A DNA stretch of 43,140 nt from Paraburkholderia sp. SG-MS1 (GTDB lineage: Bacteria; Pseudomonadota; Gammaproteobacteria; Burkholderiales; Burkholderiaceae), in contig NZ_NPIH01000085.1 in NCBI RefSeq assembly GCF_012275575.1, positions 1 through 43,140 of the forward strand, written 5' to 3'. The notes beneath the pieces were generated by a model. It did no database searches. It had not been told where the DNA came from and saw only the letters and a program-made list of their open reading frames with translations. The position numbers were made by a program, and so were the translations under genes. Shown here piece after piece: positions 33,551-41,248 of the stretch; within the stretch, counting starts at the first letter, position 1, and each line of letters starts with the position of its first letter.

Positions 33551-34012
33551 CAGCGCCACGCGAAGATACGCGCGACAGGATTGTTCCAAAGAGAATGCGG
33601 GCCTAAAGACCCAGGATAGGGCTACCTCGAATTTCGTTGGACATGCGACGACACAGTCACTATTCGCCACGAGAAAACGCAAAGCTCCGGCTGTCGAGGT
33701 CAAGGAACTATCGGTCGCCAGTTTCGCCATAGTCGAGCAGGACGGGCACTCACAAAATAGCCCCGCCTCGACTAGCGCACCAATCCGACGGTAAGGAAGT
33801 TCCACTTTAAAAACTATCGAGCAATGAATTCGAATTCCGTCACAAGGGTGCCCCCTCGCTGCGGGTCAGCTTTGCGCTGGACTGCTGCGAACGGACCGCA
33901 TCGAAATTGCACCAGCCATTCAGACACGCTGGGCAGAGAAGATCAGAGCGGACACCGGCCGGACCAACGTCTCGACATCATGTGGCTCGCCCTGCTCCGC
34001 GTCCCGTCGAGA
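33551..34012. other. Intergenic region without recognisable gene
   Basis: 462 bases between convergent genes. Open frames exist on both strands but show no family features. No terminator-type hairpin was found by eye. Confidence 0.4.
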
Positions 34013-34573
34013 TCAGAAAAACTCGCGGATGAGGCTATCCGCCTGCGGCCACTCGCCATAACCGGCCGCGGGGTTCAGATGCCCCACTTTGCCAAGGTCG
34101 ACGAAGCGGCTATCCCAATCCACGGCCATCGTGGCAACGCGATCGAACGGCGCAAGCGGATCGTCGCGGCTGGCTCCAACAATGCTCGGGAACGGCAGCG
34201 GTTTGCGCGGGATCGGCAACCACCCGTGATCTTCGAGCACGTCCAGCGTCGGATAGCCAGCGGGCATCGGCGTTTCCAGGTCCGCGGGTGTAGCCAGCAG
34301 CGCGCCCTGGATTGGGCGGCTGTGGATCTGCGCCCAGTGCACCGCAATCATTACGCCGGCGCTGTGAGCGACCAGTATGATCGGACCATCGATCTTCGCG
34401 ATGGCCTCGTCCAGTGCCGCGACGCGCGCCGCGCAACTGAGCTTGTCGTATTCGAGCGGCGGCACTGAAGCCGCTTTGGGAAGGCGCGTCTGCAACAGTG
34501 TTTGCCAGTGTTCGGCCACATGATCACGCAGGCCGGGCACAGTCAGTATCGTTGGTGCCGTATCAGGAGTCAC
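34013..34573 (-). CDS. RBBP9/YdeN family alpha/beta hydrolase
   Basis: 186 residues, the usual size of this small serine-hydrolase family. TILTVPGLRD at the start is the oxyanion-hole strand. The nucleophile is Ser71 in VAHSAGV, the acid is Asp137 or Asp138 in VGASRDDP, and the histidine is His165 in VGHLNPAAGYG. The start is GTG 34573, with only a weak ribosome site. It lies 18 bases after the dioxygenase gene as the last gene of a three-gene unit. The substrate is unknown. Confidence 0.88.
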   Translation of the reverse strand: MTPDTAPTILTVPGLRDHVAEHWQTLLQTRLPKAASVPPLEYDKLSCAARVAALDEAIAKIDGPIILVAHSAGVMIAVHWAQIHSRPIQGALLATPADLETPMPAGYPTLDVLEDHGWLPIPRKPLPFPSIVGASRDDPLAPFDRVATMAVDWDSRFVDLGKVGHLNPAAGYGEWPQADSLIREFF

Positions 34574-34591
34574 GACGTCGATTCCGTAAGG

Positions 34592-35440
34592 TTAATACGG
34601 CCGGTCGCCAACAATCCCGGCTCGCTCCATCTTGCGATGGCACGGCGCGTAGTCCATCACCGCATAGTGCTGCGTACTGCGGTTGTCCCAGATCGCGATG
34701 CTGTTCGGCTTCCAGCGCCAGCGCACCTGATACTCGGGGATGTAGGCCTGGCTGATGAGATAGCGCAGCAGATCGCCCGCCCCCGGATTGGCGTCTTGCC
34801 CGAAGCGCACGCGTGCCGGCGTATGGTAGTTCGTGATGTGCGTTGTGAACGCATTGACGAACAGCACTTTTTCACGCGTCTCAGGGTGCGTGCGTACAAC
34901 CGGATGTTCCGCATCGGGGAATTGTGCTTTCAAGGCGTGCCGCTTCTCGATCGGCATCACAGCACCAAAGCTCGCCTCGATGCTGTGGCGTGCGCGCAGA
35001 TCGGCGATCTGTTCCTTGACGTGCGCGGGGAGGTGCTCATATGCGAGCACCATGTTCGCCCACATCGTATCGCCGCCAACGGGCGGACATTCCACGCATC
35101 GCAGCACGGCGCCGAACTGAGGGGCCTCGCGCCAGGTGGCGTCGGAATGCCAGGCGTTTTCGTAGCGATCGTTAGGCTGGTCCGGCGACTTGTAAATTCG
35201 CACGAGGCCCGGATGCTCGGGATCACTGCCCGCCACCGGGTGATCTTCCAGTTCGCCGAAGCGGCGCGCGAACGCGACATGCTGAGCGCCGCTGATATCC
35301 TGATCGCGGAGGAACAGGACGCGATGCTTGAGCAGGTTCGCGCGAATCTCGGCGAACAGGCCATCGTCGTGGATCGCGTCGGCAAGCCTAACGCCCACCA
35401 GTTCGGCGCCGATGGCGTTGTTGAGTTGTTCGACGATCAT
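34592..35440 (-). CDS. TauD/TfdA family Fe(II)/2-oxoglutarate dioxygenase
   Basis: 282 residues, the length of TauD. The iron ligands are placed at His98 and Asp100 (WHSDATW) and His258 (TQHYAVMDY), with the 2-oxoglutarate-binding arginine in CHRKMERAGI (Arg269 or Arg273). These positions nearly equal those of E. coli TauD. Such enzymes hydroxylate taurine, sulfonates, 2,4-D-like ethers or other small acids; no transporter or sulfonate gene nearby points to the substrate. AAGGAG before ATG 35440 fixes the start. It is 10 bases after the quinone oxidoreductase gene. Confidence 0.9.
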   Translation of the reverse strand: MIVEQLNNAIGAELVGVRLADAIHDDGLFAEIRANLLKHRVLFLRDQDISGAQHVAFARRFGELEDHPVAGSDPEHPGLVRIYKSPDQPNDRYENAWHSDATWREAPQFGAVLRCVECPPVGGDTMWANMVLAYEHLPAHVKEQIADLRARHSIEASFGAVMPIEKRHALKAQFPDAEHPVVRTHPETREKVLFVNAFTTHITNYHTPARVRFGQDANPGAGDLLRYLISQAYIPEYQVRWRWKPNSIAIWDNRSTQHYAVMDYAPCHRKMERAGIVGDRPY

Positions 35441-35450
35441 GTCGCTCTCC

Positions 35451-36431
35451 TTAAATGACGAACACGGATGAGCCCGTTGTCTTGCGCGATTCGACATCGC
35501 GGTGCGCCTGCGCAGCATCCTCGAGTGCATAGCGCTGATTGATCTCGATGCTGATGCGCCCGGCCGCGACGTGGCCGAACATTTCCGCGGCCAGATCCGC
35601 TTTTTCAGCCGGGTCGGCGATATAGTCCGCAAGCGCGGGACGGGTCAGATACGGCGATCCTTTCATAGCCAGGATCTGCGGATTGAATGCCGGAATCGGT
35701 CCCGATGCCGTGCCGACGCAAACGATCAGGCCGCGGCGTTTGACCGAATTCAGCGTGGCGTCGAATGTATCCTTGCCGACGCTGTCAAAAACCACATTGA
35801 CGCCGACGCCGTCAGTCAACTCGCGCACGCGCGCGGCGACGTCTTCGTGGCTGTAGTTGATGGTGTGCGCGCAGCCGTGCGCGCGGGCGACCTCCGCCTT
35901 CGCTTCGCTCGACACAGTGCCGATCACCGTGAGCCCCAACAGCTTCGCCCATTGCGAGACGATCAGCCCGACGCCGCCCGCGGCGGCGTGCAGCAGAATG
36001 GTGTCGCCCCGTTGGAAGTCATAGATGCGCCGCATCAGATACGCCGAGGTCAAGCCGCGCATGGTCATGGCTGCCGCGGTCGCGCAGCTGATGCCTTCGG
36101 GGAGCTTGATCAGCGGCGCGGCCGGACAAAGGCGCTCCGTGCTGTAAGCGCCCAGCGTGTTGATAAAACCCGTGTAGGTGACACGATCACCTACCGCGAC
36201 GTTCGTCACGCCCTTGCCCACCGCTTCGACTACGCCTGCTGCTTCCACGCCCATGCCGGCCGGCAACGGAACCGGATAGAGTCCGGAGCGGAAATAGGTG
36301 TCCGCGAAATTCAGGCCGACCGCCTCATGGCGCAGGCGAACCTCACCGGGGCCCGGCTCACCGACTTCAACGTCTTCGTAACGCAAGACTTCAGGGCCAC
36401 CGGTCTCATGAAAGCGGACTGCTTTCGCCAT
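35451..36431 (-). CDS. NADPH:quinone oxidoreductase (zinc-free MDR family)
   Basis: 326 residues, the length of QorA. It starts MAKAVRFHETGGPEVLRYED. GroES-like part: VGLNFADTYFRSGLYPVPLP and GMGVEAAGVVEAVG. Nucleotide-binding part: LLHAAAGGVGLIVSQWAKLLG, the AxxGGVG motif of quinone reductases. There are no zinc-ligand cysteines in the usual places. It is expected to reduce quinones or enones with NADPH. It is the first gene of the three-gene minus-strand unit; GGAG precedes ATG 36431. Confidence 0.93.
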   Translation of the reverse strand: MAKAVRFHETGGPEVLRYEDVEVGEPGPGEVRLRHEAVGLNFADTYFRSGLYPVPLPAGMGVEAAGVVEAVGKGVTNVAVGDRVTYTGFINTLGAYSTERLCPAAPLIKLPEGISCATAAAMTMRGLTSAYLMRRIYDFQRGDTILLHAAAGGVGLIVSQWAKLLGLTVIGTVSSEAKAEVARAHGCAHTINYSHEDVAARVRELTDGVGVNVVFDSVGKDTFDATLNSVKRRGLIVCVGTASGPIPAFNPQILAMKGSPYLTRPALADYIADPAEKADLAAEMFGHVAAGRISIEINQRYALEDAAQAHRDVESRKTTGSSVFVI

Positions 36432-37218
36432 GATTCGTTCTCCAGTTTGTTTCTCGATTGACTTAAGGGAAATGCGGCGGCTGAAAGACCGCGGCGCCCA
36501 CGGCGCAGAGGTCGATTACCGCACGGTCTCCAGGGGTTGCTTTGACTACGCTACGCCGCGCCGCTCGTAAGACGGTTGGCTAGTCTCCATCTTCAACCAC
36601 CGTCGGCAGGAAATCTCCATTTGTCACGCTGGTCGAGTTTCGCCAGCGCATCGGGCACATGTCGACGCAACGGAAGAGGGATCAGTCGAACGAAGATACG
36701 GCAATCCGGGGTGACGGATTTCGCTTTTGATGACATCCTTTTGTGATTTGACGACACTGCTCGTTAACACTAATCCACGCCAATGGCTGAGGATCGTCGC
36801 CGTGACATGCCACATGATGCAGGTTCAGCGGACAGACGCTGGCTAAACGCCGCGCGCCCATGTCCGCAACGCTAAGCAAGGTCAGTGACGAGGTGATGCG
36901 AATCCATCCAGTCGTAGCTCGAACTGCCGCTTGCCCACGCCCAGTTGGTTCGAGCATCGTTTGCCCTGCTTGCCGGACGATCGACTGTCGCCAGGTTCGC
37001 TTCCGTCCTGCGGTCCTCTGCCGGAGGTGCGAGGTATTGCGTCTGCGTTCGGTTTTTTCCGTCGTTAGTCATGGCTGAATTTCCCCTTGAAAGAACTGGC
37101 TGCAGCACTGCGCTGACAACCCGGCCAGCTACCTTGCAAGGAGTGGGCCACTCAGCGCGGGAAATCCAGACCATTGATTTAACGAAACAATGCTCTTTGC
37201 ACGCTGCGACGCCAGGTG

Positions 37219-37246
37219 CAAAAGTGAAATTTGAATTTCACTTTTG
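37219..37246. repeat. Perfect 28-bp palindrome
   Basis: CAAAAGTGAAATT-TG-AATTTCACTTTTG, with 13-bp arms and a 2-bp centre and no mismatch. It lies 400 bases upstream of phaJ and 790 bases upstream of the divergent quinone oxidoreductase. The shape and AT-rich arms look like an operator for a dimeric repressor; it could also be a remnant end of a mobile element. No partner copy was seen in the window. Confidence 0.75.
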
Positions 37247-37396
37247 GGCATGCCGGAGCGATACGCCGATATCAATCGGATTCCTACCTTTCTCGACAAA
37301 AGCCGCAATCGCGGCTGTCGTCAGTGTCCTCTTAATGCATCCCAGAGCCGACCGGCTGCTCCATACAAGGGTTTATCCCCTCCGCCTCGAAGAGGG

Positions 37397-37468
37397 TGGC
37401 CGACTTTGTCAATAGATGGGCTGATTTAGGTAGTCGATTTACGTTGCGTCTGGACTACGATCGGCTCA
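37397..37468 (+). promoter_or_regulatory. Copy 1 of a 72-bp repeated promoter-like element (upstream of phaJ-phaC)
   Basis: It aligns without gaps to 41104-41175 with 63 of 72 positions equal. It contains two GATTTA half-sites 13 bp apart (GATTTAGGT and GATTTACGT) and, downstream, TACGAT (37456-37461) as a possible -10. The element ends 177 bases before phaJ. The GATTTA direct repeat next to a promoter is the expected form of an AraC-family activator site; the AraC gene lies between the two copies. Confidence 0.7.
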
Positions 37469-37645
37469 ACAGTTTTGCCTGCCGGAGCCTTCAGCACTCC
37501 CCGCGACGCGAACGCTGTCGATAGCGCCTCCCATCAGTGAGACGACACGATTGCGATCGGTTGGCCACGTTAGATGCGGCGCGGCGGCAGCATTTTCGGA
37601 AACAGACAGGGCCAGTCCATTCATTAACGATTAGCAGAGAAAGAG

Positions 37646-38143
37646 ATGAACGAAATCGGTGGTTACGACATTGAAGACCTGGAAGCCGGCATGAGCGCGA
37701 CCTATGCGAAAACCATCACGGAGACGGACATCCAATCCTTCGCGGCAGCATCGGGCGACAACAACGCCGTTCACATCGACGAGGCATTCGCGCGGACCAC
37801 CCCGTTTAAAGGGTGCATCGCGCATGGGATGCTGACCGCAGGTGTGATTTCCGCGGCTCTCGCCGGACATCTTCCGGGCCCGGGCACCTTGTACCTCGGC
37901 CAGAATCTGCGTTTCAAGGCACCGGTTCGGCCTGGTGACACAGTGCATGCGACGGTGTCGGTGAAAGAACTGCAGTTGGAGCAGCGCCGGGTCGTGATGT
38001 CGACCGTGTGCACTGTCGGAGGAAAAGTGGTGATCGAGGGCGAAGCGGTCGTCATGGTCACCTGTCGCTCGCGGCGCCTTGCCGAATGCACGACCCGCGC
38101 TGAACCGTCTGCCAATGGCGTTCAATCAGACGAGGCGGTGTAA
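37646..38143 (+). CDS. phaJ: (R)-specific enoyl-CoA hydratase (PhaJ/MaoC family)
   Basis: 165 residues, a hot-dog-fold hydratase. It hydrates trans-2-enoyl-CoA from beta-oxidation to (R)-3-hydroxyacyl-CoA, the monomer used by PHA synthase. The hydratase-2 motif is complete: Asp38 and His43 in SGDNNAVHIDEAFA, spaced as in Aeromonas PhaJ, followed by GCIAHGMLTAGVIS. A C-terminal tail of about 25 residues (SRRLAECTTRAEPS onward) exceeds the usual length of about 135-140. It ends 2 bases before phaC, so the two are translated from one message. Confidence 0.92.
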   Translation: MNEIGGYDIEDLEAGMSATYAKTITETDIQSFAAASGDNNAVHIDEAFARTTPFKGCIAHGMLTAGVISAALAGHLPGPGTLYLGQNLRFKAPVRPGDTVHATVSVKELQLEQRRVVMSTVCTVGGKVVIEGEAVVMVTCRSRRLAECTTRAEPSANGVQSDEAV

Positions 38144-38145
38144 TC

Positions 38146-39882
38146 ATGTCGTTAAACGCCCCTACTGAATATCTGCAGGGATTCCTCGATTCCGGACCGC
38201 TGTTCTGGCGCGCCATGGCAAGCATGAAACCGAATGGCGACCATCGCGATCAGAATGCCACGCACGTCAAACCGGCGCCACTCGGAACACGACTCGCTCC
38301 GATGGCCCTGCTCGATGCGGTCTCGTCATACTGGCCACAGATCACGTCGGTCTGGACCCGCTCACTGGTCAGCACACTGGGCGCGCAAACCGAGCCCGTG
38401 ATCGCCCCTAAGCGCAGCGACCGCCGCTTTCTTGCCGAAGACTGGCGCAACAATGCGTGGTACAGCCTGCTCAAGCAGACCTACCTGCTCAATGCGCGGC
38501 TTCTTGAAGAAGTGGTCGACGCTGCTGTACTAAGCGACAAGGACAAACAGAAGCTCGTGTTCTTCTCGCGGCAGTTGATCGACTCGCTCAGCCCCGCCAA
38601 TTTCGTCGCGACCAATCCCGAGGCGCTCAAGCTCGCGTTCGAATCCAACGGCGACAGCTTGCGCCACGGTTTCACCAAACTGCTCGACGATATGCAGCGC
38701 GGCAACATCTCGATCACAGACGAGACCGCTTACGAGGTCGGGCACAATGTGGCGGTGTCGCAAGGCGCAGTCGTGTTCGAGAACGATCTGTTCCAGCTGA
38801 TTCAGTACGCGCCCCTCACGGACCGGGTCGCCAAACGTCCCGTGGTGATCGTTCCGCCCTGTATCAACAAGTACTACATTCTCGATCTGCAGCCTGAGAA
38901 TTCCTTCGTGCGCTTTGCCTGCGAACAGGGGATGACGGTGTTCATGGTGTCGTGGCGCAACCCTGATGCCGCCATGGCGCAGACGACATGGGACGACTAT
39001 GTCGAACAAGGTGCGTTGACGGCCATCGACGTGGCGCGCACGATCACCCGCGCCGATCAGGTCAACGCCGTGGGGTGGTGTGTGGGCGGCACCATTCTGT
39101 CGTCGGCTGCGGCAATCTCGCGCGCTCGCGGCGAGGACAAGCTGGCCAGCATCACTTTGCTCACGACCATGCTGGATTTCGAAGAGCCCGGCGAGCTGGG
39201 CGTATTCATCGACGAAGCCGGCGTCGCTCAGCGTGAAAGCGCGATCGGCCGGGGCGGCATCTACTCGGGCAAGGAACTCGGGTTCACATTCCAGACTTTG
39301 CGGGCAAACGATCTGATCTGGCCTTACGTGATCGACAACTACCTGAAGGGCAAGTCGCCGATGGCATTCGACCTGCTGTACTGGAACGCCGACAGCACGA
39401 ACCTGCCCGGCCCCATGTACACCTGGTATTTGCGCAACATGTATCTGGAGAACAACCTGTGCAAACCAGGGCGTTTGACGGTGTGCGGCACGCCAGTCGA
39501 TCTCGGACACATCGATGCCCCGACCTACGTGCTGGCCACCGAGGAAGACCACATCGTGCCGTGGCAATCGGCCTATCGATCCACGCGACTCGTCGGCGGG
39601 CCGACCCAGTTCGTTCTCGGCGCGAGCGGCCACATCGCCGGGGTCGTCAATCCTGCATCGAAGAACAAACGAAGCTTCAAGGCCGGTGGTGATTCGAGCG
39701 GCGATCCGCAGGCGTGGCTCACATCAGCCGAAACACAGCCGGGCAGCTGGTGGACGCACTGGATCGAGTGGCTCAAGCCGCACGCTGGAGAATCGGTGAA
39801 GGCGCGCACGAAACCGGGCAGCGCCCTTCATAAGCCGCTCGAAGCGGCGCCGGGGCGCTATGCAAAGGTTCGTACGGCCTAG
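38146..39882 (+). CDS. phaC: Class I polyhydroxyalkanoate synthase
   Basis: 578 residues, the class I length. It polymerises (R)-3-hydroxyacyl-CoA on the granule surface. The lipase-like box GWCVGG places the catalytic Cys at 312; the acid is Asp468 (EEDHIVPW) and the base His496 (SGHIAGVVNP). PPCINKYYILDL, VSWRNPD and LYWNADSTNLPGPM are class I marks. It is coupled to phaJ (2-base gap), which suggests use of beta-oxidation intermediates rather than acetoacetyl-CoA; no phaA or phaB is nearby. It may therefore be an additional synthase beside the main phaCAB locus. Confidence 0.95.
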   Translation: MSLNAPTEYLQGFLDSGPLFWRAMASMKPNGDHRDQNATHVKPAPLGTRLAPMALLDAVSSYWPQITSVWTRSLVSTLGAQTEPVIAPKRSDRRFLAEDWRNNAWYSLLKQTYLLNARLLEEVVDAAVLSDKDKQKLVFFSRQLIDSLSPANFVATNPEALKLAFESNGDSLRHGFTKLLDDMQRGNISITDETAYEVGHNVAVSQGAVVFENDLFQLIQYAPLTDRVAKRPVVIVPPCINKYYILDLQPENSFVRFACEQGMTVFMVSWRNPDAAMAQTTWDDYVEQGALTAIDVARTITRADQVNAVGWCVGGTILSSAAAISRARGEDKLASITLLTTMLDFEEPGELGVFIDEAGVAQRESAIGRGGIYSGKELGFTFQTLRANDLIWPYVIDNYLKGKSPMAFDLLYWNADSTNLPGPMYTWYLRNMYLENNLCKPGRLTVCGTPVDLGHIDAPTYVLATEEDHIVPWQSAYRSTRLVGGPTQFVLGASGHIAGVVNPASKNKRSFKAGGDSSGDPQAWLTSAETQPGSWWTHWIEWLKPHAGESVKARTKPGSALHKPLEAAPGRYAKVRTA

Positions 39883-40010
39883 CGCCGCATCGGGGCGAGC
39901 GCGCCCGCCCTGTCGATACCCGTGAGCTTGCCGATAGGGCCAAACGGCGCCGAACGCTGCCGTACAATGGCGAACGTGGTGCACCGACATCAACGAGCCT
40001 CGTCAACGCC

Positions 40011-41012
40011 ATGCATTCGCCCAGCGCCACCGTCCCGATCTCCCTCGTCAACGGCTTCCTTGCCGCGGCGGGGGCACGGCCAGGCCTGGTCGGCAGGTAT
40101 CTGGACGAGGCGAGCATCTCCCCAGCGCTGCTGACCGAGCGTGGCGCGCGAGTCACGGAGGAACAGTTTTCAACGCTATACCGTGCGCTCGCCATCGAAT
40201 TCGACGATGAAATGCCCGGCATCTTTGCGCGTCCGATGCGCAGCGGCACGCTGAAGTTTCTCTGCCTGAGCCTGCTCGACGCACCCAATCTGGAAACTGC
40301 CATGCATCGGTTCGGGCAGTTCTTTCACATCGTCCTCGACGATTTCAGGTTCGAATCGCGCAGGGACGGCCTGATCGCGAGCGTCGCCCTTCATCCCGAT
40401 CCGTCATCGAACGTCAGCATGCTCGGGCAGCAGCTCATGTTAAAGCTCGCGCACGGCATAGCATCGTGGCTGATCGGTCAGAAGATTCCGCTGCTGCAAG
40501 TCGAGTTTGCGTTTTCCTGCCCGCCGCACATGGTGGATCATCTGTATCTGTTCCCCGGCCCGGTCCATTTCGACCGCGGGCAAACGCTGATGCGCTTTAG
40601 CGTTGGGTATTTCGACATGCCCATCCGCCAGCGCAAAACCAATCTGCGCAACTTTCTCGCGCGCGCGCCGGAAGACTGGATTTTCGTTTCCTTCAGCGAG
40701 CAGCTCACGAGCCACCGCGTCAGACAGTACCTCGCCGCCTGTTTGCCCGATGTGCCGACCATCGAAGAGGCCGCGCGCAGTCTGCACTGCTCGGTGCGCA
40801 CGTTGTGCCGGCGCCTCGCCGCAGAGGACACTGCATTCCAGACGCTGAAGGACGAACTGCGGCGCGACATCGCGATCCAGCGACTCACCGGTACGCATGA
40901 CGCCATCGCCGCGATTGCGGGGGATGTGGGCTTTGACGACCCTACCGCGTTTCATCGGGCTTTCCGGCACTGGACCGGCAGCACGCCAGGCGAATACCGC
41001 CGCCATCCCTGA
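40011..41012 (+). CDS. AraC family transcriptional regulator
   Basis: 333 residues. The N-terminal part (about 25-210) is the arabinose-binding-like sensor domain found in OruR/ArgR/VirS-type regulators (LVGRYLDEASISPALLTERG). The C-terminal double helix-turn-helix (about 240-330) contains TIEEAARSLHCSVRTLCRRL, then IAAIAGDVGFDDPTAFHRAF and HWTGSTPGEYRR. It lies between phaC and the acyl-CoA dehydrogenase, and both of these transcription units carry the same 72-bp element in front of them, so it is the best candidate for their activator. The inducer may be a fatty acid or acyl derivative; this is inference. Confidence 0.92.
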   Translation: MHSPSATVPISLVNGFLAAAGARPGLVGRYLDEASISPALLTERGARVTEEQFSTLYRALAIEFDDEMPGIFARPMRSGTLKFLCLSLLDAPNLETAMHRFGQFFHIVLDDFRFESRRDGLIASVALHPDPSSNVSMLGQQLMLKLAHGIASWLIGQKIPLLQVEFAFSCPPHMVDHLYLFPGPVHFDRGQTLMRFSVGYFDMPIRQRKTNLRNFLARAPEDWIFVSFSEQLTSHRVRQYLAACLPDVPTIEEAARSLHCSVRTLCRRLAAEDTAFQTLKDELRRDIAIQRLTGTHDAIAAIAGDVGFDDPTAFHRAFRHWTGSTPGEYRRHP

Positions 41013-41103
41013 GCGCCTGCTGCCGCCAATCGCACGGCAGCGCCGACACGTTGCCTCGCGCTACGAAGTAAGCGCATAGGCGAGCCGGCCGCTTCGCGAG
41101 TCT

Positions 41104-41175
41104 TGGCCGACTTTGTCAATACATGGGCCGATTTAGGTAATCGATTTACGTGCAAACGGGACTACGATCGGCTCA
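41104..41175 (+). promoter_or_regulatory. Copy 2 of the 72-bp repeated promoter-like element (upstream of the acyl-CoA dehydrogenase)
   Basis: 63 of 72 positions equal copy 1; six of the nine differences fall in one block (positions 49-55), just upstream of the shared GGACTACGATCGGCTCA. Both GATTTA half-sites and TACGAT (41163-41168) are kept. The element ends 73 bases before the dehydrogenase start. Confidence 0.7.
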
Positions 41176-41248
41176 CTGTTACCGCGCCGGCACGTCGACT
41201 CCGCCTCTGCCCGCGCTCCTTCTTCGATTGCATTTCTGGAAATCCATC

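Larger units (their letters stand above)
36432..37645. other. 1.2-kb non-coding region before the PHA module
   Basis: Between the divergent quinone oxidoreductase and phaJ genes. No gene can be supported; short frames such as one near 37244-37429 match nothing recognised. It does hold two striking elements listed separately: a 28-bp palindrome (37219-37246) and the first copy of a 72-bp repeated promoter-like element (37397-37468). Confidence 0.5.

Noticed and set aside
33350..33805. 151-codon minus-strand frame at the end of the EAL gene
   Set aside because: Half of it is antisense to the well-supported EAL domain, and the rest shows no family features.
36945..37429. Overlapping frames before phaJ, considered as a small gene or transposase remnant
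   Set aside because: No ribosome site, no family similarity, and they run through the perfect palindrome and the repeated promoter-like element.
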